Shown: piece after piece, positions 45,944-52,888 of the stretch
Layout of the letters: the number at the start of each line of letters is the position of its first letter
Position numbering within the stretch: position 1 is the first letter of the stretch
Origin: Oscillospiraceae bacterium
GTDB lineage: Bacteria > Bacillota > Clostridia > Oscillospirales > CAG-272
DNA length: 52,888 bases
Direction: 5' to 3'
Assembly: GCA_015065385.1 (NCBI GenBank)
Contig: SVQK01000014.1
Span: 1 to 52,888, forward strand
Program-made: the position numbers and the translations under genes
The notes under the pieces: generated by a model
What the model was told of the DNA's origin: nothing
Databases searched by the model: none
What the model saw: the letters and a program-made list of their open reading frames with translations, nothing else

Positions 45944-47302
45944 TTACGGCTGATTCACGATCCCGGCGAAGAGGGGAAGGCCCCACTGCACGACGGCGAA
46001 CACGAACGGGCGGTCAAGGACGAAATCGATCTCTTCCGGGGGAGGCTCCGACGCGCCATACACCGTGAGAGACGTCAGGGCCGCGCCCTCCACGCCCTCC
46101 TCGTCGATGCTTACCCGGACGGCGTGCCGCGCCTCCGAGACATAAGGCGATACGGACAGATCCGCGTCCTCCGGGATCAGCGGCGTGAAATCCGCCCTAT
46201 CCGGATCGAAGACGTCCGTTGCGCCGAGGGAGGCGAGGGCGGCTGAAATATCGGCTGAGGAGGAGGCGTCAAACTTCGGAACGGAAACATGCAGGATCGC
46301 GCGAACCGTTTCGAACGTCGGCAGCGTTCCCTCTTCCCAAGGCAGACTGTCCCTGTACGCCAGAAAATCCGCGGCCTCCCCGTTCCGGATCAGATCGAAG
46401 GGATCCGTCCCCTCGTCGGGCAGCAGAAAGACCATCTTCCCGCCCCGCAGATCCAGCTTCATGGCCGAGAAATGCGCCCCCCGCCAGACGTCCCCAACAA
46501 AGGTCCGCTTCATAAACCGCGCCTCGCTGTCGCCGGACGGAGCGTGAAAAACGCCGGTTTCCGTCTCGTCCGGATCGAACACGTCTGACCAGCGGGATTT
46601 GTAGTACACCGTGGACGCGAGGGTCACGACGCCCATGGGATCGAAGCGGTATCCCGCAATCTCATCCGCGAGCAGTCCGCCCGTCGCCTCGTCAAGCCAC
46701 GTCCGGTACGCCTCGTCGTAAGCCGCGCTTCCCATTTTCCCGCGGAAGGACGAAGCGAAATAGTCCGCCGCCAGAAGGTCCGCTGTCTGCTGCCGCACGG
46801 GAATCCCTTCGTTCAGCCACAGCGACGCCGCCGGGAGCGAGATGCCGAAATCCCCTTCCGGGCCGCCCTTGCTGACGTTCTTCATCTCGTTTTTCTGCCA
46901 GAGGACATTCGCAGCGGTCCGCTGGGCTTCCATGTCCGACTCCCCGAGCAGGCGCAGAAGCTGTTGCCGGCTCTCCCCGCCCGTCGTCTCCGCCAGCATG
47001 GAGAGGCACACATAGAGGTTCATCGGCGAGCACACGGGATTCTGACTCTGCCCGTCCTCCGCCGCCGCTTCGAGGAACGCGGGCAGGGACGAGCGCAGAT
47101 ACGCGCCGAAGCCCTCCGGCTCCACAGCGATTTTCGGCAGATTCTTCTCCTCCGGCACGACCGCCCGGGCAAGCTCCACGACCGCCTCCCCCTCCCTGTC
47201 CGCCGGTTCCCGTGCGCATCCGGCGAGGCAGGTCCCCGCGAGAAGAAGCGCGAGAAAAGCGGCGAGACAGGAGCGGGCGGCGCGGCGTTCTGTGATCCGC
47301 AT
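45944..47302 (-). CDS. Serpin-family protease inhibitor, lipoprotein
   Basis: 452 residues. Lipoprotein signal with lipobox LAGC, then a complete serpin: NPVCSPMNLYVCLSMLAETTGG (helix B region), the breach and shutter regions, and the hinge EEGVEGAALTSLTVYGAS. Counting from the hinge, P1-P1' falls at Ala-Ser, an elastase-type specificity. FVLDRPFVFAVV near the C terminus is the conserved strand 5B entry. It should inhibit serine or papain-like proteases outside the cell, possibly host or competitor enzymes. The hinge P14 is Val, not the usual Thr/Ser, so inhibitory efficiency is uncertain. AAGGAG lies eight bases upstream of the chosen start. Confidence 0.92.
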   Translation of the reverse strand: MRITERRAARSCLAAFLALLLAGTCLAGCAREPADREGEAVVELARAVVPEEKNLPKIAVEPEGFGAYLRSSLPAFLEAAAEDGQSQNPVCSPMNLYVCLSMLAETTGGESRQQLLRLLGESDMEAQRTAANVLWQKNEMKNVSKGGPEGDFGISLPAASLWLNEGIPVRQQTADLLAADYFASSFRGKMGSAAYDEAYRTWLDEATGGLLADEIAGYRFDPMGVVTLASTVYYKSRWSDVFDPDETETGVFHAPSGDSEARFMKRTFVGDVWRGAHFSAMKLDLRGGKMVFLLPDEGTDPFDLIRNGEAADFLAYRDSLPWEEGTLPTFETVRAILHVSVPKFDASSSADISAALASLGATDVFDPDRADFTPLIPEDADLSVSPYVSEARHAVRVSIDEEGVEGAALTSLTVYGASEPPPEEIDFVLDRPFVFAVVQWGLPLFAGIVNQP

Positions 47303-47334
47303 ATCGTTTTCTCCTTTTCCCATCCGTTTTTTTC

Positions 47335-47363
47335 ATTATACCATAGAAGAGAAACGCTGTCAA
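47335..47363 (-). promoter_or_regulatory. Consensus promoter of the serpin gene
   Basis: Minus strand: TTGACA (47358-47363), 17-bp spacer, TATAAT (47335-47340). Confidence 0.92.
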
Positions 47364-47405
47364 TGGATTTTGCTCTATCTGCGACAAAAAAAGAGATTGT
47401 CGGAC

Positions 47406-47444
47406 AAAAAAACTGCCGTCTCCCGGAAATGCGGGATCGGGCAG
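47406..47444 (-). terminator. Terminator next to the duplicated AEC gene end
   Basis: CTGCC and GGCAG with inner TCCCG/CGGGA pair, followed by seven T residues on the minus strand. It lies 8 bp after the TAG of the 43-bp copy of the AEC gene end, so it looks like the original AEC terminator, now 2.7 kb from the intact gene. Confidence 0.85.
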
Positions 47445-47451
47445 AAGCGAG

Positions 47452-47494
47452 CTACATCACCAGCGTCAGAAGGGGCATGGTGAGAAAGCAGAGC
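47452..47494 (-). repeat. 43-bp direct repeat, partial copy of the AEC transporter gene end
   Basis: Matches 50190-50232 with one mismatch. In reading frame it encodes the last ~14 codons and stop of the AEC transporter. Confidence 0.9.
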
Positions 47495-47496
47495 GG

Positions 47497-47536
47497 TAAA
47501 AAGAGGACGGAATCCCATCGATCCCATCCTCTTTCC
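47497..47536 (-). terminator. Terminator of the BspA-like gene
   Basis: AGAGGA and TCCTCT pair and are followed by TTTTT on the minus strand. Confidence 0.8.
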
Positions 47537-47581
47537 CTGTTTTGCTCCATCCTTCCGCGTCAATCCGCGCCGTCTTCCGGA

Positions 47582-50080
47582 TCAGTTGATATACTGGCTG
47601 TACTCCGTCCACCCGGCGAGAGCTCTTGCGAGAATCAGGCGGTCCAGCGCGGTGACCTTCCCGTCCCCGCTGAGTTCTGCGGCGCAGTTGACGGCGATGT
47701 TTTCCTGATACTCTGCCGGATCGGCGGCCATCTTCGTCAGGAGCATACGGTCGGCCGCGGTGATTTTGCCGTCGCCGTCCAGTTCGCCGGAAATGACGAT
47801 GACCGCTTCATCGATCACATCGCCGTCTCCGTTCAGCGCGGCAAGTCTGAATCCCGTCCCAATCATGCCGTCGAAGGAAGCGTCGAGCTTGTTGTCCGAC
47901 TTGTCGTAAAGAACAAGTTCCGCCTCTATGAAGCCGTTCATGAAGTCCTCGAAGGACGTCTCCGCCTTCACACCGGTCAGAAGACGGTTTTCCGCGAAGA
48001 AGCCGTAACCGGAAGACTTCGTCGGAACGATGCCGATCTCCCCTATGATCTCCAGAGGATACCCGTTCCATCTCTTTGTCTCGCTGTTGTAATCGCCCGT
48101 GAGGAAACCGGACGCATACTCCGCATAGCAGTAGACGGTAAACCCTTCGGCACATCTGTTGAATGTTCCCGATTCAACCTCCGCCGGCGCATTCCCGTGA
48201 AATACCGCGCCTTCGATGCCGCGGCATTCCTGAAATACCATCTGGCCGATCCGTTCGATCCCGTCCTTGAATTCGATCTTCCCGGTAAATCCGGTGCATT
48301 CTCTGAACGCGTTGTTTTCGATTCTGGCGATGCTCTCCGGGAAGCGAAGACTGCCCGTGAATTTGGTGCATCCCCAGAAAGCGGAATTCCCGATCTCGAC
48401 AATCCCGTTCGTCAACACGAGCTCCCCGTCAAAACGCTCACAGTAGGAAAACGCATCCTGACCGATTGTTTTCACGGATCCCGGTATTGTCAGGCCGCCC
48501 TTGAAATATCTGCAATACGCAAACGCAGAATCTTCGATCGCGGCGACGCCGTCCGAAATCGTCAGGGTGCCGTCAAACCCGAAGCACCGTTCAAAGGCAT
48601 GTGCTCCGATTGTTTTGACGCTTCCGGGAATCAACAGGTCTCCCTTAATGGACCTGCATTCGAAAAACGCATACTCTCCGATTGATTCCACTCCATTTGG
48701 AATGGTCAAACCTGTAAAGGCAGACGATGTAAACGCGTGGTTCCCGATCGACCGAATCGTTTCCGGCAGGATAACGGGCACTTTCGCGTTCACGCAGTTG
48801 TAGAAAGCATAATCCGCGATCTCCCCGACGGCGGGGTGGAATTCCGGCAGGGAGGAAATCCCGCTCGGGCAAATCAGCAAAGTCCGGTAATCCTTCGAAT
48901 ACAAGACGCCGTCATACGAGGCAAAACAAGGATTCGTCTCCGAAACCGCGAAACCGTCCAGTCCGCCGCAGACGGAAAAGGCGCATTCTCCGATCGACGT
49001 AACGCTGCCGGGAATCAACACAGTCCCCGAGAGGTTCCTGATGAAGTAAAACGCGTATTCCCCGATCTCCGTTACCGTCTCCGGGATCTTCAGATCTCCT
49101 TTGAAGCCGCACATATAAAACGCATACGCCCCGATTCTCGTTAGGGCATCAGGAAGGATCAGCTGTTCCTGAATCCGATTGCAGTAATAGAAGGCGTAAT
49201 CTCCGATTTCCCGCACCGAAGGATGAAACTCCGGCAAACTTGTTTTTCCGGCGGGACACATCAGGACAGTCCGGTAGTCTTTTGTGTAGACCACACCGTC
49301 GTAAACGGAGTATTTCGGGTGCGCAGGACTCAGTTCAAAACCGGTCAAACCGAAACACTGCAAAAAGGCCTGACCGCTCAAGTCTTCCACGCTGTCGGGA
49401 ATCGCAACGCTGCCGCTTAATCCGGAACAGGCGGAAAACGCGTCTTCGCCGATCGATACGAGCCCTTCCGAAAAATGAACGCCGGTGAGGGCCTTACAGG
49501 AATAAAACGCCTCCTCCCCGATGGTTCTGACGCTTTTCGGTATCGTTAATTCCCCCGGAAACTCATTGAACCCAAACGCCCGCTCACCGATCGTCACCAC
49601 GCTGTCCGGAATCGTCAAACTGCACGTCAGTCTGCAGCCTTCAAACGCATAACTGCCGATTGACGTCAGCTTTTCGGGAAGTTCCAGCGTCCCGATTCCA
49701 TAACAATAGCTAAACGCGTAATCGCCGATCGATGTAACGCTGTCCGGAAAAATCAGGCTGCCGCCCATGTTTCTGTAATTATTGAACGCATAGTCTCCGA
49801 TCGACGTCACGCCGTCCCCGATGCGAAGCGACGTGATTTTGCTGTATTTTGAATGCCATTCAGGTCTCTGTTTATACTCCTCGGCAAAATCCCACATGGC
49901 GCCTTCGCCGCTGATATCCAGCAGGCCGTCGTTATACAGGATCCACGTCAGATTGTCCCCGCAAGAGCCGCTTGCCATTACGCCGCCGTGTTCTTCTTCC
50001 GCGCCGGTGAAAACAGCCAAAGCCGTCATCAAAAGCCCGGCCATCAGCAGCGCGCACAGAATCCTCAGGTTCTTTTTCAT
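47582..50080 (-). CDS. BspA-like leucine-rich-repeat surface protein with dockerin-like C terminus
   Basis: 832 residues. A Sec signal peptide (ILCALLMAGLLMTALAVFTGAEE) is followed by about 20 or more tandem BspA/TpLRR-type repeats with the pattern SIGDYAF--C, found from about residue 85 to 650. A linker region follows, and at the C terminus are two dockerin/EF-hand-like loops (DGDGKITAADRMLL and SGDGKVTALDRLIL). BspA-like repeats bind host or matrix proteins or other bacteria. The dockerin-like pair suggests cohesin binding or calcium use. Promoter (50127-50155), ribosome binding site (CGGAGGATAT) and terminator are its own. Flanking direct repeats suggest it was inserted. Codon and base use are less GC-rich than the neighbours. 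Confidence 0.9.
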   Translation of the reverse strand: MKKNLRILCALLMAGLLMTALAVFTGAEEEHGGVMASGSCGDNLTWILYNDGLLDISGEGAMWDFAEEYKQRPEWHSKYSKITSLRIGDGVTSIGDYAFNNYRNMGGSLIFPDSVTSIGDYAFSYCYGIGTLELPEKLTSIGSYAFEGCRLTCSLTIPDSVVTIGERAFGFNEFPGELTIPKSVRTIGEEAFYSCKALTGVHFSEGLVSIGEDAFSACSGLSGSVAIPDSVEDLSGQAFLQCFGLTGFELSPAHPKYSVYDGVVYTKDYRTVLMCPAGKTSLPEFHPSVREIGDYAFYYCNRIQEQLILPDALTRIGAYAFYMCGFKGDLKIPETVTEIGEYAFYFIRNLSGTVLIPGSVTSIGECAFSVCGGLDGFAVSETNPCFASYDGVLYSKDYRTLLICPSGISSLPEFHPAVGEIADYAFYNCVNAKVPVILPETIRSIGNHAFTSSAFTGLTIPNGVESIGEYAFFECRSIKGDLLIPGSVKTIGAHAFERCFGFDGTLTISDGVAAIEDSAFAYCRYFKGGLTIPGSVKTIGQDAFSYCERFDGELVLTNGIVEIGNSAFWGCTKFTGSLRFPESIARIENNAFRECTGFTGKIEFKDGIERIGQMVFQECRGIEGAVFHGNAPAEVESGTFNRCAEGFTVYCYAEYASGFLTGDYNSETKRWNGYPLEIIGEIGIVPTKSSGYGFFAENRLLTGVKAETSFEDFMNGFIEAELVLYDKSDNKLDASFDGMIGTGFRLAALNGDGDVIDEAVIVISGELDGDGKITAADRMLLTKMAADPAEYQENIAVNCAAELSGDGKVTALDRLILARALAGWTEYSQYIN

Positions 50081-50126
50081 GATATCCTCCGATCGTTTTT
50101 TGGGGGAACGCGAAAGGTTTATCAGT

Positions 50127-50155
50127 ATTGTATCACAGGTCCGGAATTTTGTAAA
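50127..50155 (-). promoter_or_regulatory. Promoter of the BspA-like gene
   Basis: Minus strand: TTTACA (50150-50155), 17-bp spacer, TACAAT (50127-50132). Confidence 0.72.
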
Positions 50156-50189
50156 CCGGTTTTTCTTTATTTTATTGTTTCTCGCAAAC

Positions 50190-50232
50190 CTACATCACCA
50201 GCGTCAGAAGGGGCATGGTGAGGAAGCAGAGC
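50190..50232 (-). repeat. 43-bp direct repeat within the intact AEC gene end
   Basis: Partner of 47452-47494. It is the last 14 codons and TAG of the AEC gene. Confidence 0.9.
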
Positions 50233-51122
50233 AGGGTGCTGACGAGGATGGAGTCGGCGGCGAGGTCGGGTTCGGTGTGGTGCAGCTCGGAGAGGCTCAA
50301 AAGGATCGACGCGCAGGGCACGCCCGAAAGGATCAGCACCGTCCAGCGGAGGGAATCCGGGAGGCCGAGGAAGGGCAGGGACACCGCGGCATAGGAAAAC
50401 AGCGGGAAGACGAGCAGTTTCAGAAACACCGTTCCGTACACCGAAGGCTTGTTCCAGATCTCTCTGAAATTCGCGGACGCGAGCCGGATCCCGAGGATGA
50501 ACATGCACAGCGGCGTGGTCATGCCCCGGATCGCCTCGATGGCCCCGATAAGCGGCGCGGGCAGGACGTTCCGCAGTCCGAAAATATAGAACGGCAGGGC
50601 GAGAACGAATCCGAACACCGTGGGATTGAACACCGCGGCCCGCATCGACATGAACCGCTTTTCCCCGGTCAGGCAGAAGACCCCGACGGTGAAGGCAAGC
50701 ATGTTCATGGACAGGGAGTACATGGCGGCGTAGCACGCGACCTCGGGATGATCCGGCAGGAGCGCGGACACGATCGGGATGCCGAAAAAGCCCACGTTGC
50801 CCATGACGGAGCCGATGGTGAGCAGCCGGTACTTCCCCTCCCCGAACCGCTTTTTCCCGAGGATCAGGCGCACGCCGCCCATGAAGAGGCACTGGAGCAG
50901 AAAAGTGGCGAGAAAGAAGATCCCCATATTCTTCACGCCCTCCCACGAGAAGTCCATCGCCATGAAGGAGGAGATCTCGAGAAACGGCGTTCCCACATAG
51001 ACCAAAATCGCGGACAGGGTGGAGAGGTGCGCCTCCTTCGCCTTGCCCATCTTTTTGAGAACCACCCCGGGGATCAGGTAGAACAGGGTGACCAGAACAT
51101 TGGTCAGCGCAATCGTAAACAT
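50190..51122 (-). CDS. AEC-family transporter (auxin efflux carrier type)
   Basis: 310 residues, about ten membrane segments arranged in two halves, with NVGFFGIPIVSALL and GVPCASILLSLSEL as the family's broken-helix segments. It would export or import an organic acid or small metabolite; the substrate is unknown. The start at 51122 lies one base after the preceding stop (TGA-T-ATG), so it is translationally coupled to the methyltransferase-like gene; no strong ribosome binding site is seen. Directly after the stop there is no terminator, but a good one follows the second copy of its end at 47406-47444. Confidence 0.88.
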   Translation of the reverse strand: MFTIALTNVLVTLFYLIPGVVLKKMGKAKEAHLSTLSAILVYVGTPFLEISSFMAMDFSWEGVKNMGIFFLATFLLQCLFMGGVRLILGKKRFGEGKYRLLTIGSVMGNVGFFGIPIVSALLPDHPEVACYAAMYSLSMNMLAFTVGVFCLTGEKRFMSMRAAVFNPTVFGFVLALPFYIFGLRNVLPAPLIGAIEAIRGMTTPLCMFILGIRLASANFREIWNKPSVYGTVFLKLLVFPLFSYAAVSLPFLGLPDSLRWTVLILSGVPCASILLSLSELHHTEPDLAADSILVSTLLCFLTMPLLTLVM

Positions 51123-51123
51123 A

Positions 51124-52038
51124 TCAGGAGAAAGCCTTGAGCTGGGGCTCGATCCAGTAGCGGAACTCCGTCGAGGGGAACCGCTCCTCGTATGTTTTGA
51201 GCCGTTTGTAGAGCTCCACCCCGTCCGCCGCGCCCATCCAGAGGTCGCAGTAGATGAAATCGAACTCGCCAGGCTCCACATCGTTCAGATAATCGAAGGC
51301 GTCGCACTCCGCCGTCTCGATCCGGAAGCTGAAGGGGAACTGCGGATGGAGATGCTCTTCGAACAGCTTCACGATCTCGGGGGACCGCTCCACCACCGTG
51401 ATCTCCTCGACCTCCGTCTTTCCGGAGATCATGAAGGGATAGTACCCGAGCCCGAGGCCGAGCACGAGCACCTTTCCCCGGGCGGCGGCGATATCCGCGT
51501 GCATGGAAAGGATCTCGGAGGGACAGACGCTCATCCACGGCGTGTTTCCCTCGTAGATCGCCGGGAACCGCACGGGAGAGGAGAAAAAGCCCAGCTTCGG
51601 AACGGTGTATTCCGCCGTGAAGTCCGGCATGTCGTACTGGAAAATCTCCCCCTTGGCGTATCTCCCCTCCGTCAGGGTGAACCGCCCTTCCTTCACGGTC
51701 GGGATCTTCACCGTCCGGATGTAGGGGTTGTCCCGGAAGAGCCGCTTGTCCATCCGCGCCGCGTTCCGGTACAGGAGGGTGCGGGTCAGGTCGTCGGCAA
51801 AGCGCGTGATCCCGTAGTCCTGAAAGAACATGGAGAGCACGAAAAAGGTCTCGAATTCGCAGAAGGTGTCCTCGATCTCTTTCAGCTGGTCCGGCGTGTA
51901 GACCGCTCTGGCCCGGTCCAGCTGGGAGGGGGTGTAGTCTTCGGTCGGGGCGCGTTCGGCGATGATCTTCGCCACCTTCGTCCCCGCCTCGAGCACATCC
52001 CGCTGCCGCTTGGTCAGTTTGTCGAAATCAATGCTCAT
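51124..52038 (-). CDS. SAM-dependent methyltransferase or spermidine-synthase-like protein
   Basis: 304 residues. The N-terminal ~150 residues are mixed alpha/beta. The C-terminal Rossmann domain has KVLVLGLGLGYYPFM as the SAM-binding glycine loop, ITVVERSPEIVKLF with the acidic residue of motif II, and FDFIYCDLWMGAADG in place of motif IV. It fits the spermidine-synthase/methyltransferase fold but lacks enough residues to name a substrate. AGAGGA precedes the ATG. The AEC transporter follows, so the pair may make and export a methylated or polyamine-like product. Confidence 0.7.
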   Translation of the reverse strand: MSIDFDKLTKRQRDVLEAGTKVAKIIAERAPTEDYTPSQLDRARAVYTPDQLKEIEDTFCEFETFFVLSMFFQDYGITRFADDLTRTLLYRNAARMDKRLFRDNPYIRTVKIPTVKEGRFTLTEGRYAKGEIFQYDMPDFTAEYTVPKLGFFSSPVRFPAIYEGNTPWMSVCPSEILSMHADIAAARGKVLVLGLGLGYYPFMISGKTEVEEITVVERSPEIVKLFEEHLHPQFPFSFRIETAECDAFDYLNDVEPGEFDFIYCDLWMGAADGVELYKRLKTYEERFPSTEFRYWIEPQLKAFS

Positions 52039-52084
52039 AGAAGAATCATTCCTCTTGACTTTATCCTAAATCCCTTCTAAAAGG

Positions 52085-52459
52085 GATATAAGGAATGAAA
52101 CGCTGCGCGTTTCGGGAATCGGATGCCCTGCTCAGGGCGGGAGGCACGGGGGGACACCAGCTCTGGCCGCAGGTTTCCCCCCGTGCGGGGGTTTCCTTGG
52201 CCGGAGAGCATAATCCTGACCGTTCACCTCGAAATTCAAGCCTGAAAGCGCATCCCTCTGTCCCCGCGCGGTCTCTGCTTGTACAGCTGGAGGTCAAAGA
52301 GCTTCAGTCGCGCATTGGGCAAGGGGACCATCGTGGGTTTGTACAGATAAAACTTGTTAGAACTGTTCTATGCACGTTCCCACCGTTTTGAAGTAAAACA
52401 GTATGAGGAGAAATCCCGGCCGGGGAGACCCATGAAGGCGTTCCTCTGCCGGGATTTTT
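52085..52459 (+). ncRNA. Candidate structured RNA
   Basis: A stretch of about 375 bp without a gene that is densely structured and ends in a strong plus-strand terminator. Elements include GAAACG/CGTTTC (52097-52113), GGATGC (52121-52126) with GCATCC (52250-52255), GCACGGGGGGA (52144-52154) with TCCCCCCGTGC (52176-52186), and GTGGG/CCCAC around 52334-52382. I do not recognise it as RNase P, tmRNA, SRP, T-box or a known riboswitch. A promoter is not clear. Confidence 0.5.
52411..52459 (+). terminator. Terminator at the end of the structured region
   Basis: ATCCCGGC (52413-52420) pairs with GCCGGGAT (52448-52455) and is followed by five T residues. The minus-strand side has only a weak T tract. 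Confidence 0.8.
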
Positions 52460-52528
52460 ATGCGTGTCAGCTCAGCACTGCGGAATTTCCCGCCGTTTCA
52501 TATCAGGAAACGGTCAGGACACGGGAAT

Positions 52529-52888
52529 TCAGAACGGATTCTCGGTGGGATACTTCGCGCAGGCGGGCTGGTTGTAGCCGACCTTTTCCGCGCCGAGGTA
52601 CTTGAAGACCTCGAACAGGGCTTTGCCGTAGTGACCGAACGCGACCGCGCCGTGATGCGGGAACCCGTTCTCGATCAGCACATGGCGGTAGAAGCGGCCC
52701 ATCTCGTGGATGGCGAACACGCCGACGCCGCCGAAGGACTGCGTCTCAACGGGAAGGACCTCGCCCTCCGCCACATAGGCGTAGAGGTGGTTGTCCGCCG
52801 TGGACTGGAGCCGGTAGAAGGTGATGTCGCCGGGAACGATGTCGCCCTCGAGCGTGCCGTTGGTGACCTCGACGGGCAGGGAGCGCGC
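52529..52888 (-). CDS. L-fucose-isomerase-like protein, C-terminal part (runs off the window)
   Basis: 120 residues are visible; the 5' end lies beyond the window. The frame begins without a start codon (residues ARSLPVEVTNGT). GDITFYRLQST, FPHHGAVAFGHYGKALFEVFKYLG and the closing YNQPACAKYP are typical of the C-terminal domain of the L-fucose/L-arabinose isomerase family. This is a different subfamily from the FucI at 42371-44179. The structured region and a terminator lie downstream of it. Confidence 0.82.
   Translation of the reverse strand, partial: ARSLPVEVTNGTLEGDIVPGDITFYRLQSTADNHLYAYVAEGEVLPVETQSFGGVGVFAIHEMGRFYRHVLIENGFPHHGAVAFGHYGKALFEVFKYLGAEKVGYNQPACAKYPTENPF

Larger units (their letters stand above)
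47452..50232 (-). mobile_element. Candidate 2.7-kb integrated gene cassette (BspA-like gene)
   Basis: One gene with its own promoter and terminator is bounded by the 43-bp direct repeats of the AEC gene end. The intact AEC gene lies on one side and a probable original AEC terminator on the other. No integrase, transposase or inverted repeat is visible. This is an inference from the layout. Confidence 0.4.

Noticed and set aside
52085..52459. Assignment of the structured region to a named RNA (RNase P, tmRNA, SRP, 6S, T-box, B12 riboswitch)
   Set aside because: I checked for their hallmark sequences and found none, so no name was given.

Overview
The window is high-GC DNA from a Gram-positive bacterium, most likely an uncultured gut- or rumen-type Clostridia lineage. 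Supporting signs are strong GGAGG-type ribosome binding sites, TTGACA/TATAAT promoters (almost always with a 17-bp spacer), a T-box leader, a ZTP-riboswitch-like leader, lipobox lipoproteins, XRE regulators, a BspA-like leucine-rich-repeat protein with dockerin-like repeats, and many sugar and cofactor genes. No rRNA or tRNA is present, so the lineage cannot be named from this sequence alone. Long open frames opposite real genes are GC-driven shadows and are left out.

Layout. 1-3.4 kb: a Trp-type T-box leader followed by a complete ECF transporter (S component, two ATPases, T component). 3.4-7.0 kb: two XRE regulators whose promoter and HTH region are a 315-bp near-identical duplication, with an unknown membrane protein between them. 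7.0-12 kb: a SIS-domain protein and a BadF-type kinase, a divergent ceramidase-like protein, then an M20 amidohydrolase with a C39-like protein. 12-17.4 kb: a SpoU methyltransferase followed by sbcD and sbcC. 17.4-20.4 kb: a thioesterase and two uroporphyrinogen-decarboxylase-like proteins with a decayed solute-binding-protein fragment between them. 20.5-26.9 kb: a RelB-like/alkyltransferase-like fusion protein, an MscS channel, an intergenic block rich in hairpins, a large lipoprotein, a lysozyme-like protein and a PHP hydrolase. 27-28.6 kb: an orphan sugar-binding lipoprotein. 28.7-35.4 kb: an apparent five-gene operon pyk - tfoX-like - GH106-like hydrolase - kdgK-like kinase - HAD phosphatase. 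35.4-38.6 kb: a coiled-coil membrane protein, a VanY carboxypeptidase lipoprotein with two BIG2 domains, and an unknown lipoprotein. 38.7-42.1 kb: purF-like and fhs genes behind a ZTP-type leader. 42.3-45.9 kb: L-fucose isomerase and a second orphan sugar-binding lipoprotein. 45.9-52.9 kb: a serpin lipoprotein, a BspA-like gene that looks inserted into the 3' end of an AEC transporter gene, a methyltransferase-like protein, a structured intergenic region, and the C-terminal end of a second fucose-isomerase-type protein running off the window.

How the genes fit together. Deoxy-hexose and pectin-type sugar use is a theme (GH106-like hydrolase, KDG kinase, pyruvate kinase, two fucose-isomerase-type proteins, two sugar-binding lipoproteins). 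The sugar-binding proteins have no permease genes beside them. The purF-like and fhs genes are joined by metabolic logic, since ZTP/ZMP signals 10-formyl-tetrahydrofolate shortage.

The most interesting signals are: (i) the 2.7-kb LRR/dockerin cassette bounded by 43-bp direct repeats of the AEC gene end, with the probable original AEC terminator left on the far side; (ii) the RelB-like/alkyltransferase-like fusion; (iii) the purF homologue lacking its N-terminal cysteine behind a ZTP-type leader with an apparent covarying pair; (iv) the duplicated promoter-HTH module; (v) two structured intergenic regions.
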